DNA of 31,974 bases, taken from positions 1 to 31,974 of the IMG/VR virus record IMGVR_UViG_3300028857_000250; one strand, 5' to 3'. The notes under the pieces were generated by a model. That model was not told the origin of the DNA. It saw nothing but the letters and a program-made list of their open reading frames with translations, and made no database searches. The stretch comes from a virus. The translations under genes and the position numbers were made by a program. Shown piece by piece: positions 31,321 through 31,974 of the stretch. Within the stretch, counting starts at the first letter, position 1, and each line of letters starts with the position of its first letter.

Positions 31321-31974
31321 ACCACAAAGAAAAGAATTTTGCAATTTGTTGAATATAAGCAAATTACAAAGCAAGAATTTTTTAGAATAACGGGGTTGAG
31401 TAGGGGTCTTTTGGACGCTGATAAGCTAAATCAGTCCATAGAAGATGGAAAAGTGGCGACTATAATCGCATCTTTCCCTGAATTATCGCTGGAGTGGCTT
31501 ATAACCGGTAAGGGTGAGATGATTCGTGACGTTGATTCTGGTCAACGAATAAAAGAACCGCCTCCACCATTGATACAAAAACAAAAGGGTATACCACTTA
31601 TTCCAACAAAAGCAGAATCCGGTGTCTTTAATTGCGATATTCAAATAAATGAATACGAGTGCGAGTTTTTTGATGTGCCGACATTTAAGGGCGCCGACTT
31701 CTTAATAACGGTAAGGGGTGATTCAATGGTGCCAAATTACAAACCGGGTGATATCGTTGCATGTAAGAAGATAGAAATTGGTACATACATACAGTGGAAT
31801 CGCGTGTATGTAATAGACACAGATCAAGGACCAATCATTAAAAGGATTAAACCGGCACAATCCAAGGACATTCTCCTTATAATATCGGACAATGTGGACT
31901 TTTCACCTTTTGATCTACCAGTCGATAAAATTCGCCATCTGGCGCTCGTTTTGGGTTCAATAAGGCCTGAATAA
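31309..31974 (+). CDS. CI/LexA-type prophage repressor with S24 autopeptidase domain
   Basis: 221 residues from MIIATTKKRILQFVEYKQIT. N-terminal HTH (KQEFFRITGLSRGLLDADKL, then PELSLEWLITGKGEMIRD), a Pro-rich hinge and a C-terminal S24 domain: Ser139 in VRGDSMVPNYKPGDIVACKK and Lys178 in GPIIKRIKP are the expected catalytic pair, 39 residues apart. The hinge has Ser104-Gly105 (KAESGVFN) where an Ala-Gly cleavage site is usual. It would keep the phage dormant and be inactivated by self-cleavage after DNA damage. The frame extends upstream to 31090 but those residues lie opposite the Ner-like gene and over the operator, so I start at 31309. The stop codon is the last base of the window. Confidence 0.88.
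   Translation: MIIATTKKRILQFVEYKQITKQEFFRITGLSRGLLDADKLNQSIEDGKVATIIASFPELSLEWLITGKGEMIRDVDSGQRIKEPPPPLIQKQKGIPLIPTKAESGVFNCDIQINEYECEFFDVPTFKGADFLITVRGDSMVPNYKPGDIVACKKIEIGTYIQWNRVYVIDTDQGPIIKRIKPAQSKDILLIISDNVDFSPFDLPVDKIRHLALVLGSIRPE
31455..31470. promoter_or_regulatory. Operator-like site O3 inside the repressor gene
   Basis: GGCGACTATAATCGCA matches O1 at 14 of 16 positions with the half-site TAATCGCA intact. It lies about 150 bp into the repressor coding sequence, a place where bound repressor could roadblock its own transcription. Confidence 0.45.

Noticed and set aside
31038-31325. GTG-started 95-residue version of the Ner-like gene with an apparent N-terminal membrane helix
   Set aside because: The helix is the translated operator palindrome and the start would overlap the repressor start; the HTH family fits a start at 31226.

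Overview
The window is most of a transposable (Mu-like) tailed phage or prophage of a Bacteroidetes host. The host assignment rests on promoter-like sites of the TTTG-N(18-20)-TAnnTTTG type, the near absence of strong Shine-Dalgarno sequences, and small phage families that I know mainly from Bacteroides/Parabacteroides elements (DUF3164-, DUF4494- and ASCH-like proteins, a repressor/Ner pair, a Mu A/B pair). No phage end is visible: the left edge cuts a tail protein and the right edge falls exactly on the stop codon of the repressor.

Layout from right to left. (1) 30.2-32.0 kb is the control region: a CI/LexA-like S24 repressor on the + strand, a divergent Ner/Cro-like regulator, a small membrane protein, an odd tRNA-like gene and a + strand membrane-protein moron. 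(2) 23.1-30.2 kb, on the - strand, is the early transposition operon: Mu A-like DDE transposase, Mu B-like ATPase, a RecA-fold ATPase, a GemA/gp16-like protein, DUF3164-, DUF4494- and ASCH-like proteins, a HAD phosphatase and several small unknowns. (3) 20.0-23.1 kb, on the - strand, is a diversity-generating retroelement (DGR): three target genes each with a variable repeat (VR), one template repeat (TR), the reverse transcriptase and a small downstream protein. (4) 18.86-19.98 kb, on the + strand, holds a small HTH-like protein and a D12-class adenine methylase. (5) 12.65-18.68 kb, on the + strand, is packaging and head assembly: TerS, TerL, gp36-like, a portal/gpF fusion with a possible nuclease tail, gpG-like and gp37-like, then a structured intergenic element. 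(6) 1-12.5 kb, on the - strand, holds capsid protease/scaffold, major capsid, a lysis cassette (amidase, holin-like, spanin-like), tail tube, tail chaperone with a probable -1 frameshift, tape measure, distal tail protein and a tail-tip protein running off the left edge.

The strongest result is the DGR. A 73-bp TR (21449-21521) is repeated in three genes. The three VRs carry 26 substitutions in total relative to the TR. Every one falls on an adenine of the TR coding strand, all 12 adenines of the core vary in at least one VR, and the 59 non-adenine positions are unchanged in all three. The targets are small proteins encoded next to the early operon, not the tail fibre, so what is being diversified is open. 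Other points worth checking are the frameshift in the tail chaperone, the triple portal-gpF-nuclease fusion, the pseudoknot-capable element near 18.7 kb with a relative near 17.7 kb, the over-long tRNA-like gene, and repeated repressor operators, one of them inside the repressor gene.
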